The notes under the pieces are model-generated. The model searched no databases and was not told where the DNA came from. It was given only the letters and a program-made list of their open reading frames with translations. The position numbers and the translations under genes were made by a program. A stretch of 64,000 nt of DNA from Cladopsammia gracilis (lineage: Eukaryota > Cnidaria > Anthozoa > Scleractinia > Dendrophylliidae): positions 1 to 64,000 of the forward strand of contig JAJGOT010000166.1 of assembly GCA_022457155.1 (NCBI GenBank). Reading direction: 5' to 3'. The first letter of the stretch is position 1, and every line of letters starts with the position of its first letter. Of the stretch, positions 36,801 through 46,935 are shown piece by piece.

Positions 36801-39800
36801 AAAACTGAGGGGAAACCATAACTCATGCCACTACACACATGAGTAGTTACATATTACTCAGACACCCAAATTACTTTTCATATTTACATATTAATCATCA
36901 TCGTCATCATTATTGTCATCACAATTCATGCGAGAGCAAAGTATTGGTAGCAGAGCAGCCAAAAGTAGAATGATGAGGAGGAAAGTTGAAATCATAAGAT
37001 GTCTATAGAGTGTTTGTACATGAGCACCCTCATAATTTTTATATGGGAGACACACCCCCCCCCCCCACCCCCTTATTGAAATCATAGGATGTCAAAAAAG
37101 TGTTTGTACATGACATCATAAAAATTCAACAATCTAAAGTATACATCCTACAATAAAGTTGTTTCTGACAAGGTGTACATGTGGTTACCAGTGTTATAAA
37201 TCTTTCACAAAAAATTCAGGTTTTAACGATGTTTTTCTTCAGCTTTTATATATGTTTTAAATGTGTCACGCTATTTCAGATATTAAGCCGTGAAAATAAA
37301 CAAAATTGAACCAGCTGAAAGCTATGTTTGCATTATAGATGCTTATGAACCGATCTAATGGCACTTATAGTGAATACAATATTTTGTGATGAGATGTTTG
37401 GTGTAATTAACACTTTGAATTTCTGGCCTAAAACTACCGATACTTGTTTGCCTAAAACTCTTGAACAAATTGCTCTTGCACTTCTAACGCTAAAATAATG
37501 GCTGGTTAACAAGCTAAGTAAAAGAGATTCAGTTAGACCAAAACATCTCACATTCTTGAAAAGGTTCTGACCTGACCATTCATATTGCGTGCGAATTGTA
37601 ACATGTATTTGTCCTTTTTTGTGTGTGAAAACTGATACATCACAAAACCTGTCATTTCTTTAGCAAGAGAATGCTTTTTATGGTTTAAAAAACGCATTTG
37701 TGAGTGAACTATTTCAAAATTTGACAAAACTAAGCTTGGCTATGCCCTCAGCCCTTCAAACCTGGGGAGGTTGGTGGGGTCACTCAAATATTAAAATGAT
37801 GGGGTGATATCTTTTAGGCTCAAAATTTGAGCTAAAACCTAAAATGACCACTGTTAGAATCATCAGGTACCTTAATCTTTCAGGGTATCGAGCTGAAAAA
37901 ATATGAGCGACACCCATCAAACAAGATTCTGGTACCTTTTAGGGTGTTTTTAAAAACTTTCTGATGAGCACCCTCATAATTTTTATATGGGAGACCCCCC
38001 ACCCACCGCCCCCAGGCATCATATTGTACTATACCTCAATGTACAAATGTAGTGGTGTTTGAAGAGAAACACAAATGCACCAATCAGAGCAAGAAATAAA
38101 ACTATTCCAATGATCACAATTGCTGCAATAATCCAGTCAGTATTCCGGCCATCAGGAGTCGGAGTCTGTAAAAGACAGAAACAAACTTTTTTTATACCAA
38201 ATTACAGTTCCCTGCATGTACATCAGATTTATTCTATGCATTTTATTTTTATAATGTTGATATTAGCAGCATAATTCCATCTGTGACAGTTTATGCTTTC
38301 AAATTCTGACAGAGGATCACAGAGTAACATATTTAAATAAATGGAAAATAATTCACCATGGCATTAAGTTAAACACAATATTCTGATCATCTGACACACA
38401 ATAAGAATCTGCTTTCATTCATAATATTTTCCCTCCACAAATCAGGTTTTAATACACCTGATCATTCCAAAATGGCGGGTAATTTATTATTCTTTTGTAT
38501 GTATTTCAATCAACCCTCTTGCCTCATTTTCGCATGCAAATTCTGTTGTATTTTGCACATGCTGACGAGGCAACAAGGGCTAATTAACATACATATAAAA
38601 GAATAAGAAATTGACCACCATTTTGGAAAAAGGTGTATACTATTAGCTTAATCCTGCCTTGCAATTTTTTACTCAGCTTGATCAATCAACTGTTACAATC
38701 AAGCAGCTGATTCCATGTCGAAAAGCTCAAGAGCCGATCTTGCTGGACAGTAATTCTTCATAATTAAATATATCACAGAGAGGCCCTACCAGGGTAAATT
38801 CCGACAGGCGACATGACCCAAAAAGTAGCGACAGCACGTAAAATGAAATCGCGACAAGAGACAAATGTTCATTCAATTTCCGACAGCAACGTGAAACATT
38901 GATAAAACATCGACACAAGACATTTAGTAGACAGTTTAAAATTCAGACAAGCGACAAGCGACACGGGACCCCCCCCCCCCCCCCCGGCAGGGTCTCCACA
39001 GAGCTGATGTGTTAACCAAACAGAAACAATTAACTATGAGACAAAAACTGATACCGTTGTCATTGTTGTTGTTGATGGTGTAGTTATTGTACTTGGTGTG
39101 ATACTGCCTTTGTTCACGGCAGTAGATGTTGTTACAGCAGAAGTAGGAGTAGGAGGAGGAAGAGAAGGTGTTGTAGTTCGTGTCGTGTAGTTGCAAAGTG
39201 GAACTATCAAGAAGAGATAAAAAATATATTCTAATTTTCAAGGTAATAAACAGTTCAGAAGGAGCAGTTAATACAATGCAACTACTTAAAGCATTAATAT
39301 ATTTTAAATGGCAGTTGAGACTCTTGTAAGCAACAACCTTGTGATTTCAAAATAGTGGTCATAAACCCAGCGGGGGGGGGGGGGGGGGGGGTACTCCCAT
39401 ATATAAGCTATATAGGTATGTGCTGCTGTGAAGGGTGTGGTTTTCAGGCAGTTTAGTCTGGGATAGGGTATAGTAATCAGAGATTTTTGGTCTAGAATAG
39501 GGTATAATTTTCTGCAAAACTCATCAGTTGCATGAGGTTTACTGGCAAATGGCATTTATAAATCGGTACGGCAGGCTGTTTACGGCATTTTTACTGACCC
39601 CTGGCATCTTAGACTGTGATTGTGAACGAGTTTCTGGAAAATAGCGAGTCTGGAGTAGGTCTGAATAGGGTAGGGTTTTTTGGTGTTTAGTCTAGAATAG
39701 GGTTGCAAAATTCAGCTAAAATGGTCTAGTATAGGTTAAGGGTCTCAGAGTCCCAGCGGCACACCCCCACCTAAAAATTTGCCAAGTACCCCCCGGGGTC

Positions 39801-42800
39801 ATAAATAACTACAACAGCTGGTCACTAATATGAATTCTTGTCAATGACCACTCGCCAGAAAGACAGAAGTTGGTTTCATTCATTCATTTATTTTTGCCAT
39901 TGATCACAAATACAACAACAGTATACAGAACCTTGCACATGCCAGAGGGAATTATTATGTATGCAATGCTTTGGATAATAACATCAAATGTAACAAACCT
40001 ACATGTACAAGGCATGCATATTTGACAAGTGAAGTGATTTAATTTATAACCCAGGGATGGTTACTAATACTAATACATGAGGTAAAAAGAAAACAAAAAA
40101 AAAATTCAGTTAATGTAGTAATGTCATCACTTTACACAGGGATAGTCAGATTAAGGAGAGGGAGGGGGGGGAGCGGCATATAAAAATGATAGGGGTGCTT
40201 GCCGGAAATTTTTGAAAAACACCCTAAATAGGTACCAGAATCTTGTTTGATGGATATGGCTCTAAAGAAGTTTTACCCCTAAGAGGTACCAATTCAAAAC
40301 AACACGTCATATTTCTGTCATACTTTTTGGGCTCAATACCCTAAAAGGTACTGCAATAAATCTAACGGTGGTCATTCTAGATTTTCGTACCCTAAACGGT
40401 ACCAAACTACAAAGTTTTACCCCTAAAAGGTACAACGAGCACCCCCATGATTTTTATATGAGCCCCCCCCCGCCAGGGATGTGACAGTACTCACCATATG
40501 GGTGTTAAGCATATATGGAACAATCTTATGCTTAATGTCAATGTCTGTAATTCTTGTGCTTTTTCTTTGCTTCAGGGATGTAGATTCAGTTTTTAACAAG
40601 CGGGAATATAGAACTGACAGACGGGTAAAAAAGAGAAAAACGTAGTCCTTTTAAAGGTGTACTTGGCTTTTACAGCCAGAAAAATGACGTTCACAGCCGG
40701 GTAATTTCCCCGGTTCCTGGCTATTATCTACATCCCTGTGCTTAATATGCCGCTAGTGAAAACCAGGTTTTACTAAGTAAAGACATGGATGGGGTTTCAT
40801 GGGTGATCAGTCACTTGCTTACAAGAGCTGTCACAGGAAGAGCTTCCTGCATAAGATGAAAAGTCATCTAAGACATCTTTTTTCATAAAAAGTGATGTCA
40901 CAAATGGTACATGGGCAGTTTTGGGCAGGTTAAGCTGTCAATGGGTTAAGATCCTGCATGATCTTAAGAAAACAATAATTATCATTATTATTTAAACTTA
41001 AGCAAGTTTAAGTCATGTCTTATCTATGGCAGATGGACCAGACACAACAGTGAGGTGGGCTGTGACTGGTAATCAAGCCCTCACTGAACTGTGATAAGTC
41101 CCTACCTTGTTTAACTGTAAAGACTATACCTACCAAGTCTCACGCCTTAGGCGTGAGTCTCACGCCTGCGAGTCAGGATTCAGAGATATGTCATTTTTAC
41201 ATAAATTTAAGGCAGCTTTGAACTCTATGTACAGAATTTTTAAAAAAATATTGTTAAAATGTTTCTCTTGCCAATTAAACAAAAGTATATCGAAAACAAA
41301 AACTTTCACCACGTAGTTTATATAAGTTATTAGCCTCAAATGGTCCAAAATAGCGTATTTTTGACCTCTTTTCATGTTGCCACAGCAATGAATGATGACG
41401 TCATTTGGATACCACTTTGTTGACTGATAAAAGATTTACTGGTTTCAAGTAAAAGATTTTTAGCCACACCATCGGGCCAGCTGTAATGGAATGCAAAAGA
41501 CGAGAGGGCAGAACAATATGGAGCCACCTTAAATCATGACAAAGAAGAGGTATTTTAGCTTGTGTCTATATTATTATTTGTAGAAACTAAATAAAGATCA
41601 CTTTTTTATACTTACATTTTAAAACTCCTTTTATTCTAAACATTAAACATGTGACACCACTTTGCTGTATCCCTGTACAGTTCAAATTAAGCTTTATGAT
41701 GTGACCGCTTAAGTTGGTCAGAATTGGAGACTGTCGAGTAATCTAACAGGAAAATGAAAAGACTTAGAATTAGTGGAGCATTAGATCTAGAGGCCATCAA
41801 GCTATGCAATATATAATAATTAGTAGACTTAACTGTGCTGACACCTCACACACACTGCAGACATCTCTCATGCATATGCCGACACCCAAAAGAGAATCAA
41901 ACTAAACTAGTTTGAAATCATTTTGACCTAAAGAACAAATTGACATACAACATATATATTGTACACACTGTACATAGTTTAAAGTGCACATGAAGTGAAA
42001 TTTCACTACCATTTTTTTTTTTTTTTTGATAATCTGAAAATAGGTGTTTTAAGAATTATTTTGATGGGTAAATAAGTCATTTGAAGTGGCGGGAACATAT
42101 TTTAACAAGTGACGCAAGTTGGGCATATTAGACAAGGACCTGGGTTCATTAGTGTGTAAACAACTGAGCGCGTCACTTGTTTTACAGTGGAGTTTTGGCA
42201 ACTTGTGGAAAGATTCTTTCCATTAAATATGTTTGAAAGCAACACATATGCCCCAGGTTCGTTCCCTTCTCCGCCAGGTTTTCTTGTGATTGAACACACA
42301 AATGATGTCACAAATCCACTGTTTATACCTTTTTGGCTGTGCTCAAAATGTTGCAAATTTCAGGCCCTGGCGGGAGTTTTCAAACTGCTAAAAATAGTGG
42401 ATCCTCTTCACGCAAAAGAGGAAAATGACTGAAAATGAAATAAAGGTGATATAAACAACAAAAAACCCTAAAAAACAAAAAAAAAAAACAGTAGTGAAAT
42501 TTCACTTCATGTGCACTTTAAAATAAAGTTAAGGTCAAAATGATTTCAAACTAGTTTTAATTATTTTCTTTCATTGCAGATTTATGACCATAATCCTAAA
42601 AAATCAAACTAAGTTTGAAATCATTTTAATTAAATTAAACCATTTTAAACTACAACATATACACAATATTAATTTTACTGTTTTAAAAAATCCCGATTTT
42701 TCATATTTTTATTTAACTTTATTACAATACTGGGGCAAATAAAACTTTTAAAAAAAGAAAATGATAAAAGAGACAAATACATAATATATGAGCATAAGAA

Positions 42801-45310
42801 AAAGGCTACTAATGAGTTACAAGAGTGTTGACAATAGGTTTTATTAAAGACAATTTAAAATATCACTAATAGGTGAGGCAGTACGGTCAGCACTTTATAA
42901 TAATGATCAAGTAATTAAAAAAATTGTCAATATTTTGCTCAAAAAAAAATATTAACACCTCTCTGATTTACTCTGTCGCAGTTACCACTGCTTCACAAAC
43001 ACTATAGTCATTAACATAATTACTGGTATGCATCACTGACACACCTTGATTGTTGAAGATCGAGACAATGCAATATTGCCATTTAGTACTTCTAGCACAT
43101 CTCCTGGCAAACTGAAAGGTGTCCAATTTCCTGCAGCATCCAGAAAGGCTATGAATGGTGTCAACTGACATGAGGAATGATACCCTGGCTTTATAAATGT
43201 ATATGAATTTGCTTCATCAGCATTGATAACTTTAATATTGCGCATTGGTACCTTAACATCCCAGTAAAGTCGGCACCCTTCATCTTTATCTGTGTTGGAA
43301 TTAGAAAAAGGAATTTAGAGACAAGATTTCTGATTGATAGATATGGCTGTTAATTTTGTGGAACAGCTTATATAGCATAGTGTTAAGGTTTTACATTAGC
43401 CCACTTTCAACTGCACATTACTGAACTAAAGGCTATTTCAAGCACCTTATGTGCCTGAAAAATAATTATGAGTTGTTTAGGTTAACAATGAAGATCCCAT
43501 TTTCAATTGTGAAAGCCAAGATTGCAAAACGTGTATCAGGGTAGAAAGGAAAGCGAAAACCAAAAAAACAAATCTCATCTCCCATATACATGTATAAGCT
43601 ATATCATAATATGCAAGAAGGTGTTGGATTGCAGAAAACTAGGTTAGTGAGATGGAAATCATATTTCTATCTCATTGAATAACAATACATCCCATTGTAT
43701 CATGCTTCGTCCTAAAAAAAAACTGAATTAATTTTCTGCAATCCTGCACCTCACTCATAATATGAGTGAAGGGTATGGTTTTCAAGCAGTTTAGTCTGGG
43801 CCCGAGTCTGGGATAGGGTATAGAAATCAGAGAGGTTTGGTCTAGAACAGGGTATCATTTGCCGAGAAAGTGATCAGTGGTATGAAGAATTAAGTTTAGA
43901 ATAGCAATTGAAACTCGGAAGAGAAAGAGCCTTCCCTAAACGGAAATAACATCATTGCGGCAACATTGTTGACAGATAGTGGTTTTCTATTAAAAACACT
44001 AATATGTAGTGAAATACAGTTCTTAAAGTGGCAAGTCTGGGATAGGGTTGGGATTTTCAGTGACTAGTCTGGTATCTAGGGTAAGGGCTTCAGAGTGCAA
44101 GCTGCACACCCCACCCAAAAATATACAGAGAACGCCCCCCCCCCCCCCCCCCCAAAAAAAAAAAAAAAAAATCCAAAAAGGGATTTTGCGGTTTTTTTCA
44201 ATAAAATCCAAAAACAGATCATGAACCTGTTGCATCCATACTACCGTGAGATTCATCAGATTAAATCTACTGATCCAGATTTTCGAGATCCAAAAAAAGT
44301 GGTTTATGTTTGAAATGGATTCGAAAAAAGTACATCTGACAAGCAGTCTTTCCTGCAACTTTACTTATTCTGTTCACTGTTTTGTTTCTTCACAATTTCA
44401 TATCATGGTAAATCCAGATAAGATTTTATTGCATGTATATTTTGAACATATGTTGAAGCTGAGTGAAATACATGAGGGAGTTAAAATAGGATCATTTGCA
44501 TACTACTGGTAACTGTTTTTTCACAAAAAATGATCGGTTTTCAGATTTTTTGGTCATGAAGAATCCATATGATCTGAAATCACAAATCCAATTTCAGATT
44601 TTCCCCACAAAAACGCATGTGCAACAACTCGATCACAACTCTGTAATAAATTCAGTGACTCCATTTTTTTTCCCCATTTCTGACACGGCTAAATCATAAT
44701 AAAACTGTGGCAAAGGTTTAAAAAAAAATCTGTGTTGGAAGATTTTCATGGAAACCCAGGATGTTAATAAACAATGACGTCAAGATTTAGATCGTACCCA
44801 CAGATATATATTTTGTCAGATATATTAAACTTAATGACCAAAACTACTCACAAAAAGAAAAGACTGAAAGCATATAATGTCTATAACGTATCTAAACGAG
44901 AATGATTGAAAAACTGAGCAACCATAAATGCTTAAATCGATTAAATAGATTTGTTCGTGCGCCGGCCGTTTATAAACGGCCAAAACGACCTCAAGGTTTA
45001 AGCGTTACTAAATAGCTTAATTATTGAATTAGGGCTCGAATTTATTTCACTTACCTCTTAAAACCTTACCAGACACGCATTTTCTTTTTGATCGTAAAAA
45101 TACCGAGTCTGAGTCCGATGAATTGCATTCACAACCTCCTGAATGGCTCGTCGCCCCAAAATGTCTACAGCTTTCTTCGCAAAATTCTTTCGTAAAGATG
45201 TCATTATTTCCGTCGCGTGTTATGTTGGTGAAATAGACATTGCCTCGGGCTTTAGTTATCAAAAACCACACAAGACATAACCCTGTAAGTAGTGAAATAT
45301 TCCTAAACAT
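27439..45310 (-). CDS. Gene B: paralogous putative type I receptor (10 exons)
   Basis: Exons 45055-45310, 43045-43289, 41616-41742, 39055-39203, 38035-38165, 36569-36609, 34280-34645, 33543-33784, 30250-30310, 27439-27848. All junctions are GT-AG and phases match; total 2028 nt, 675 codons plus stop. Seen: signal peptide, Cys-rich ectodomain, Thr/Pro stalk, membrane helix about 270-294, and a 380-residue tail. Tail motifs are VDYQGL (448), SDYQRL (472), SFYESL (497), SFYES (511), EYQVL (531), DYNVLEEP (553), NPAY and NPLY. There is also a His run (423-434) and a CxxC...HCxH pair (463-483). VDYQGL, SDYQRL and SFYESL fit the ITIM form [ILVS]xYxx[ILV]; EDVDYQGL is also hemITAM-like. Biological role is inferred only. 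Confidence 0.76.
27771..28178. repeat. Left copy of a ~400-bp duplication spanning the gene B exon 10 start
   Basis: Matches 29521-29930 at an offset of about 1750 with scattered differences. It contains the first 78 bp of exon 10, the acceptor, and a gcgactagtcgc-type repeat. The LINE and a small MITE lie between the copies. Confidence 0.8.
28198..28327. mobile_element. 130-bp MITE, TIR tccaaacgat
   Basis: Inverted ends of about 25 bp: tccaaacgatgtctgtgatt on the left and its near complement ending atcgtttgga on the right. Lies between the left duplication copy and the LINE. Confidence 0.6.
28350..29520 (+). mobile_element. 5'-truncated LINE, 3' end only
   Basis: Plus-strand pieces of the C-terminal end of a LINE ORF2 in three frames: ISDLFDSQEGHILPF near 28360, QYYSILSSIPQSWRKLL near 28440, and FVHCRQANSFWNKFQGW with LNHLIILGKYFLY at 28758-28950. 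The last resembles the Cys/His plus SFW region near LINE C-termini. It ends in an A-rich tail (aataaaaaataaaaa) at about 29505-29520. Inserted opposite to gene B in intron 9. Confidence 0.62.
29471..29598 (-). CDS. Gene B: duplicated, truncated alternative terminal exon
   Basis: A copy of the acceptor and first about 27 codons of exon 10, with DYNVLEEPEPANGEL intact and the same gttacttgtcag acceptor. It then runs into LINE tail sequence and stops after 14 more residues. Phase 1 in matches exon 9, so use of this closer acceptor would give a protein of about 581 residues without the NPxY sites. Whether it is used cannot be seen here. Confidence 0.45.
29521..29930. repeat. Right copy of the ~400-bp duplication
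   Basis: Begins at the first base after the LINE A-rich tail, as a target-site duplication would, though far longer than the usual 5-20 bp. Confidence 0.8.
29890..30228. mobile_element. 'aatcgg' palindromic MITE family 2, copy
   Basis: gggttcccactggcgacgta on the left; tagagggaaccagccct on the right. The interior is many repeats of gaatcgg/ccgattc. It contains ggaagcgtaaggagccttacg, the uninterrupted site that is split in 34776-35496. Confidence 0.68.
30250..30310 (-). CDS. Gene B exon 9: YQVL mini-exon
   Basis: 61 nt, phase 0 in and 1 out; acceptor after a T-rich tract ending ttttag, donor gtacgt. Encodes DGERNADQVPEYQVLEPEET, one tyrosine motif per exon. Confidence 0.72.
30713..31721. mobile_element. 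1009-bp TTAA-flanked element
   Basis: TTAA at 30709-30712 and 31722-31725; ends ggtggctgaacacagttt and aaactgtgttcagccacc are inverted. TTAA duplication is the piggyBac-type signature. No transposase is seen. It contains the hairpin 31509-31606. Confidence 0.74.
31509..31606. repeat. Perfect 43-bp-arm hairpin
   Basis: 31509-31551 and 31564-31606 are exact reverse complements (starting taaaaactcattttaaaatg) around a 12-bp loop. Just before it atatagggatcct is directly repeated. Confidence 0.88.
31741..31800. repeat. Solo end of the same TTAA element
   Basis: TTAA (31737-31740) then ggtggctgaacacagtttgc, continuing about 50 bp; 15 bp from the right end of 30713-31721 and facing away from it. 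No partner end was found. Confidence 0.5.
32042..32947. mobile_element. MITE with ~50-bp TIRs, split by a nested element
   Basis: tacaccttattcataaatgg...cggccgatttattattc on the left; its complement ending ccatttatgaataaggtgta on the right. The uninterrupted relative is 38453-38638. Confidence 0.78.
32096..32814. mobile_element. 719-bp TTAA-flanked element nested in a MITE
   Basis: TTAA at 32092-32095 and 32815-32818; ends ggttacagtgtaccttc and gaaggtacactgtaacc are inverted. Inside, acgtgtcggcgaatttctt and its partial complement near 32530 form a second inverted pair. Confidence 0.78.
32951..33118. mobile_element. 168-bp near-perfect fold-back
   Basis: ggccatttccgagttgcttt...ggtgcacaacctttc pairs with gaaaggttgtgcacc...aaagcaactcggaaatggcc; about 70-bp arms, few mismatches. 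Confidence 0.8.
33121..33365. mobile_element. Family-1 MITE, truncated copy
   Basis: Carries ttggttttgcattgctacgc through cactcaattgaatactgctc; the left TIR is replaced by the neighbouring palindrome at 32951-33118. Confidence 0.78.
33543..33784 (-). CDS. Gene B exon 8: dense YxxL segment with CxxC and HCxH
   Basis: 242 nt, phase 1 in and 0 out; acceptor catcag, donor gtaaaa after SREEE. Motifs in order: DVDYQGL, CPSC, SDYQRL, HCPH, SFYESL, SFYESP. If the donor were ignored, the frame would run on to a stop at 33501. Splicing to exon 9 in matching phase 0 explains it better. Confidence 0.72.
33941..33961. repeat. Poly-C tract
   Basis: 21 C then an A-run, in gene B intron 7. Confidence 0.9.
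34280..34645 (-). CDS. Gene B exon 7: tail segment ending in a His run
   Basis: 366 nt, phase 1 in and 1 out; acceptor tatcag, donor gtaagt. Hydrophilic, with one RVYQNGG tyrosine site. It ends in HQHHHHHRHHHH, encoded by a cat/atg microsatellite on the opposite strand. Symmetric phase, so skippable. Confidence 0.75.
34776..35496. mobile_element. Family-2 palindromic MITE with nested insertion
   Basis: Left ttggttcccactagcgacgt, right acgtcgcgagtgggaaccag; repeats of gcggaatcggaagc inside. Interrupted at 35024-35439. Confidence 0.72.
35024..35439. mobile_element. 416-bp MITE nested at a TTA site (Harbinger-like)
   Basis: Ends aggcctatttacacgctgcg and cgcagcgtgtaaataggcct are perfectly inverted for 20 bp. 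TTA is duplicated on both sides (35021-35023, 35440-35442), and the empty site cctta cg exists at about 29950. A 3-bp TTA duplication is the PIF/Harbinger signature. Confidence 0.8.
35671..35967. mobile_element. Family-1 MITE, full copy
   Basis: tta-flanked gagcgctttttaattgagta to cactcaattgaaaaccgctc. A solo left end of the same family precedes it at about 35622-35665. Confidence 0.82.
35970..36199. mobile_element. Family-1 MITE, truncated copy abutting the previous one
   Basis: Starts ctctgaccaatcacaacaga with no left TIR and ends gaaattactttcgacac...gaaaccgctttag. Only 2 bp separate it from 35671-35967. Confidence 0.75.
36223..36502. repeat. (AAGG)n microsatellite, 280 bp
   Basis: About 70 uninterrupted ggaa units in gene B intron 6. 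All frames across it give long FLPS- or PSFL-type artefact proteins. Confidence 0.98.
36569..36609 (-). CDS. Gene B exon 6: 41-nt mini-exon
   Basis: Phase 2 in and 1 out; acceptor tttacag, donor gtaaga. Encodes RSRQDVAREFEDFA. Its donor lies only 66 bp from the 280-bp (AAGG)n array at 36223-36502. Confidence 0.7.
36990..37090. repeat. Interspersed repeat 'gagcaccctcataatttttatatgg' copy 1
   Basis: Followed by a C-run (about 37052-37065). The same text is at 37960-38010 and, in a longer form with gtacc-rich text, at 40150-40480. Confidence 0.6.
37740..38020. repeat. Same repeat, copy 2
   Basis: Contains ggtacctttt...gagcaccctcataattttt and gacccccc; directly beside gene B exon 5. Confidence 0.55.
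38035..38165 (-). CDS. Gene B exon 5: transmembrane helix
   Basis: 131 nt, phase 0 in and 2 out; acceptor tttacag, donor gtatag. TPTPDGRNTD then about 25 hydrophobic residues starting WIIAAIVIIG, then KHHY. Confidence 0.82.
38453..38638. mobile_element. Uninterrupted ~186-bp MITE of the same family as 32042-32947
   Basis: atacacctgatcattccaaa...ttattattcttttgtatgta to tacatataaaagaataagaa...aggtgtat, with the shared core tgcacatgctgacgaggc. Confidence 0.72.
38780..38998. repeat. Interspersed repeat with 'gcgaca' modules and poly-C
   Basis: gaggccctaccagggt on the left; C-run 38969-38985 and ggcagggtctcc on the right, roughly inverted. The interior is repeated gcgaca/agacaa. Confidence 0.5.
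39055..39203 (-). CDS. Gene B exon 4: Thr/Pro-rich stalk
   Basis: 149 nt, phase 1 in and 0 out; acceptor ttgatag, donor gtatca (weak). About 50 residues, mostly Thr, Pro and Ser. Exactly the length of the stalk exon of gene C. Confidence 0.72.
39366..39800. repeat. Coral-type poly-G / 'tagtctgggatagggta' repeat, copy 1
   Basis: G-run 39372-39391, tactcccatatataagctat, then several modules of gtttagtctgggatagggta and cacacccccacctaaaaatt...taccccccgggg. I know this layout as a frequent stony-coral repeat (memory, not checked). Confidence 0.7.
40150..40480. repeat. Same repeat, copy 3
   Basis: Several aggtacca/ttttacccctaa modules, then gagcacccccatgattttta and a C-run. Confidence 0.58.
40573..40739. 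mobile_element. 167-bp MITE, TIR cagggatgtagat
   Basis: cagggatgtagattcag on the left and ttatctacatccctg on the right. Confidence 0.6.
41616..41742 (-). CDS. Gene B exon 3: conserved ectodomain segment
   Basis: 127 nt, phase 0 in and 1 out; acceptor ctgttag, donor gtaagt. Encodes GHIIKLNLNCTG...GVTCLMF, clearly homologous to gene A exon 3 and gene C exon 3. Contains N-glycosylation sequons. Confidence 0.8.
41904..42557. mobile_element. Outer element with aaactagtttgaaatcattt TIRs
   Basis: The left end and its complement ending aaatgatttcaaactagttt enclose 41978-42522. A third partial end is at 42604-42640. Confidence 0.62.
41978..42522. mobile_element. 545-bp MITE, TIR tttaaagtgcacatgaagtg
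   Basis: About 31-bp ends tttaaagtgcacatgaagtg...aaatttcactac, inverted at the right; T-run and A-run lie next to the ends. Lies inside 41904-42557. Confidence 0.76.
43045..43289 (-). CDS. Gene B exon 2: ectodomain segment
   Basis: 245 nt, phase 1 in and 0 out; acceptor aacacag, donor gtgtgt (a weaker donor). Starts DKDEGCRLYWDVKVP. Two Cys, and no known domain recognised. Confidence 0.75.
43750..44155. repeat. Coral-type repeat, copy 2
   Basis: gggtatggttttcaagcagtttagtctggg, further agggta modules, caccccacccaaaaata, C-run 44135-44153. Confidence 0.68.
44160..45000. other. Gene B intron 1, unassigned part
   Basis: A-run and agatccaaaaa-type text after the coral repeat; otherwise featureless. 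Confidence 0.4.
45055..45310 (-). CDS. Gene B exon 1: signal peptide and Cys-rich segment
   Basis: 256 nt, ends in phase 1 at donor gtaagt. Starts MFRNISLLTGLCLVWFL, a signal peptide. A Cys-rich part follows with CEESC, GGCEC and KRKC, matching the layout of gene A exon 1. Confidence 0.82.
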
Positions 45311-45559
45311 CTCAGTGGATTCGCACGAGGAAATAATACGAACATCGTCCGCATCTTTCCATGAAAAGAATTAGATATTTGATCCTCAAACCATGTGACC
45401 CTCTAAATATTTACTCACATTTACTTACCATTCTAAAAAGCTTTATAATTCGATTATTTGACATCGCTAAAGACCACAAAAGTACAGCTTATTGTGACGT
45501 CTTCCAAGGTTAAATTTATAATTAGCCAAGGAAGGCAGAAATATCTAGACTGTACTTAC

Positions 45560-45748
45560 ATTTTCGCTTTTTTCTACTGGGCAACTGCCAAAAAGCGCGC
45601 CTCCTTCTTGTAGGACGCTGTCAATTGCAAATTGACGACTAACCAGGGAGGGGTCATTTCTTGGTAATCTGAAGCAATTCGGAGAAAAATCGGAAGATAC
45701 TTCGGAAGATGATTTATTTAGGGATGCGAACAGTACTTGAATTTGAGA
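45560..45748 (-). CDS. Possible orphan exon upstream of gene B
   Basis: Minus-strand open segment bounded by a strong acceptor (gttttcttgcag) and donor (gtaagt), phase 0 on both sides, 63 codons. It begins SQIQVLFASLNKSSSEVSS and contains RQFAIDSVLQEGGALFG. It lies 250 bp upstream of the gene B start but its phase does not fit gene B exon 1 or 2. It may belong to an unseen gene or be a spurious open segment. Product not recognised. Confidence 0.3.
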
Positions 45749-46199
45749 CTGCAAGAAAACGAGAATAGCATTTTTTCTGCATGCCCGAGACTTGACTTTA
45801 AGTATACAGCCAAGCCTTCTTCGTGAAGGCTTTACATGTAATTCCTCTGCCACTTGCAAGGTCTGAGTTTGACCGTGTCGCCACATGATAATTAAATATT
45901 AAAGTCAGCGATAAAATTAGATTGGATTAGTGAGTACGCTTATCCCTGGTGTATTTGTTTTGACCTGCTGCAGTAAATCCGCATCGTTGTGGCTTCGTTT
46001 TATTTTTTTGGTCACGTCACCGGGCTCCGCTCTTCAATGCAATTTTTGTTTTTTTGTTTTGCAAAACTAGCGGCGATTTCTGTGCAATTCGGGTGCGACA
46101 TTTGCTGTGATTCCCAAAAATCGCAGCAAAGTTGCATCACGTTTCGAACTGAAATGGCCGCTAGTTTACACACGCGATTTGAAGAAGCAACTTGCGCGC

Positions 46200-46420
46200 A
46201 ACAAAAATTGCACTGAAAAGTGCGACAAAATTGAACAAAATCGCCTGACTAGTCCGACTAGTCGCAGTAGTCGCTCCGACCAGCCGCCGCGACTAGTCGC
46301 CAGCGTGTGAACTACTCATTTTCGGCAAAAAATGTAGTCGCGCCGACCAAACTTTGATCGGGGCGACTGGTTGCAGAAATTCAAACTGCATGGTTTCGAT
46401 TTCTGCAACCAGTCACCTGG
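46200..46420. repeat. 'gactagtcgc' repeat
   Basis: ccgcgactagtcgccagcgtgtgaactact, then gtagtcgcgccgaccaaa and gcgactggttgcagaaattc. The same vocabulary occurs at 27900-28165 and 29650-29915. Confidence 0.5.
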
Positions 46421-46844
46421 GTCGCCTAGGTCAAGACCTACAAACCGAATACGAGTGAGCCGATTTGCTCTAATCTGCGACAAACAAACTGATCTAAGCG
46501 AATGTGCGGCGGTGGCCAGTGTGCCAAACTACCCATTGTGGTCGCAAACATATACATTAAAAGACATTTATTCACGCTTAGCTTTGTTGTCATTGTTCTT
46601 TTTCTTGTACGTGTTATAATTAGTTTATTTGGCCCTAGCTACACTGATTTCGACTCCTAATACCTAAATCAAAAGACACCGAAGTACTTACAGCATCTGC
46701 TATAAATGAACACATTCGTTCCTCTTTACTACAATCAATTTTGGACATTTACAACGGAATACCTCCCAATATTTTTTGCATTATAACTAGACCATCTACT
46801 CGCATCGCAGCACTTTTTCCTTCCATTAGGAAACACTAGTATAA

Positions 46845-46935
46845 GTTGTATATTGGGTGGTATTTAGCGATACAATATGGAGATCACTAAAGATAAACGA
46901 ATTTTTGTTATTTCGGCAAGGACTCTTGTTTAATT
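46845..46935. repeat. ~390-bp MITE family, short fragment
   Basis: ataagttgtatattgggtggtatttagcgat matches the same part of 3507-3904. Only about 90 bp remain. Confidence 0.5.

Noticed and set aside
42102..42432. Frames on both strands inside the 545-bp MITE
   Set aside because: Non-coding element interior; no family resemblance and no splice support.
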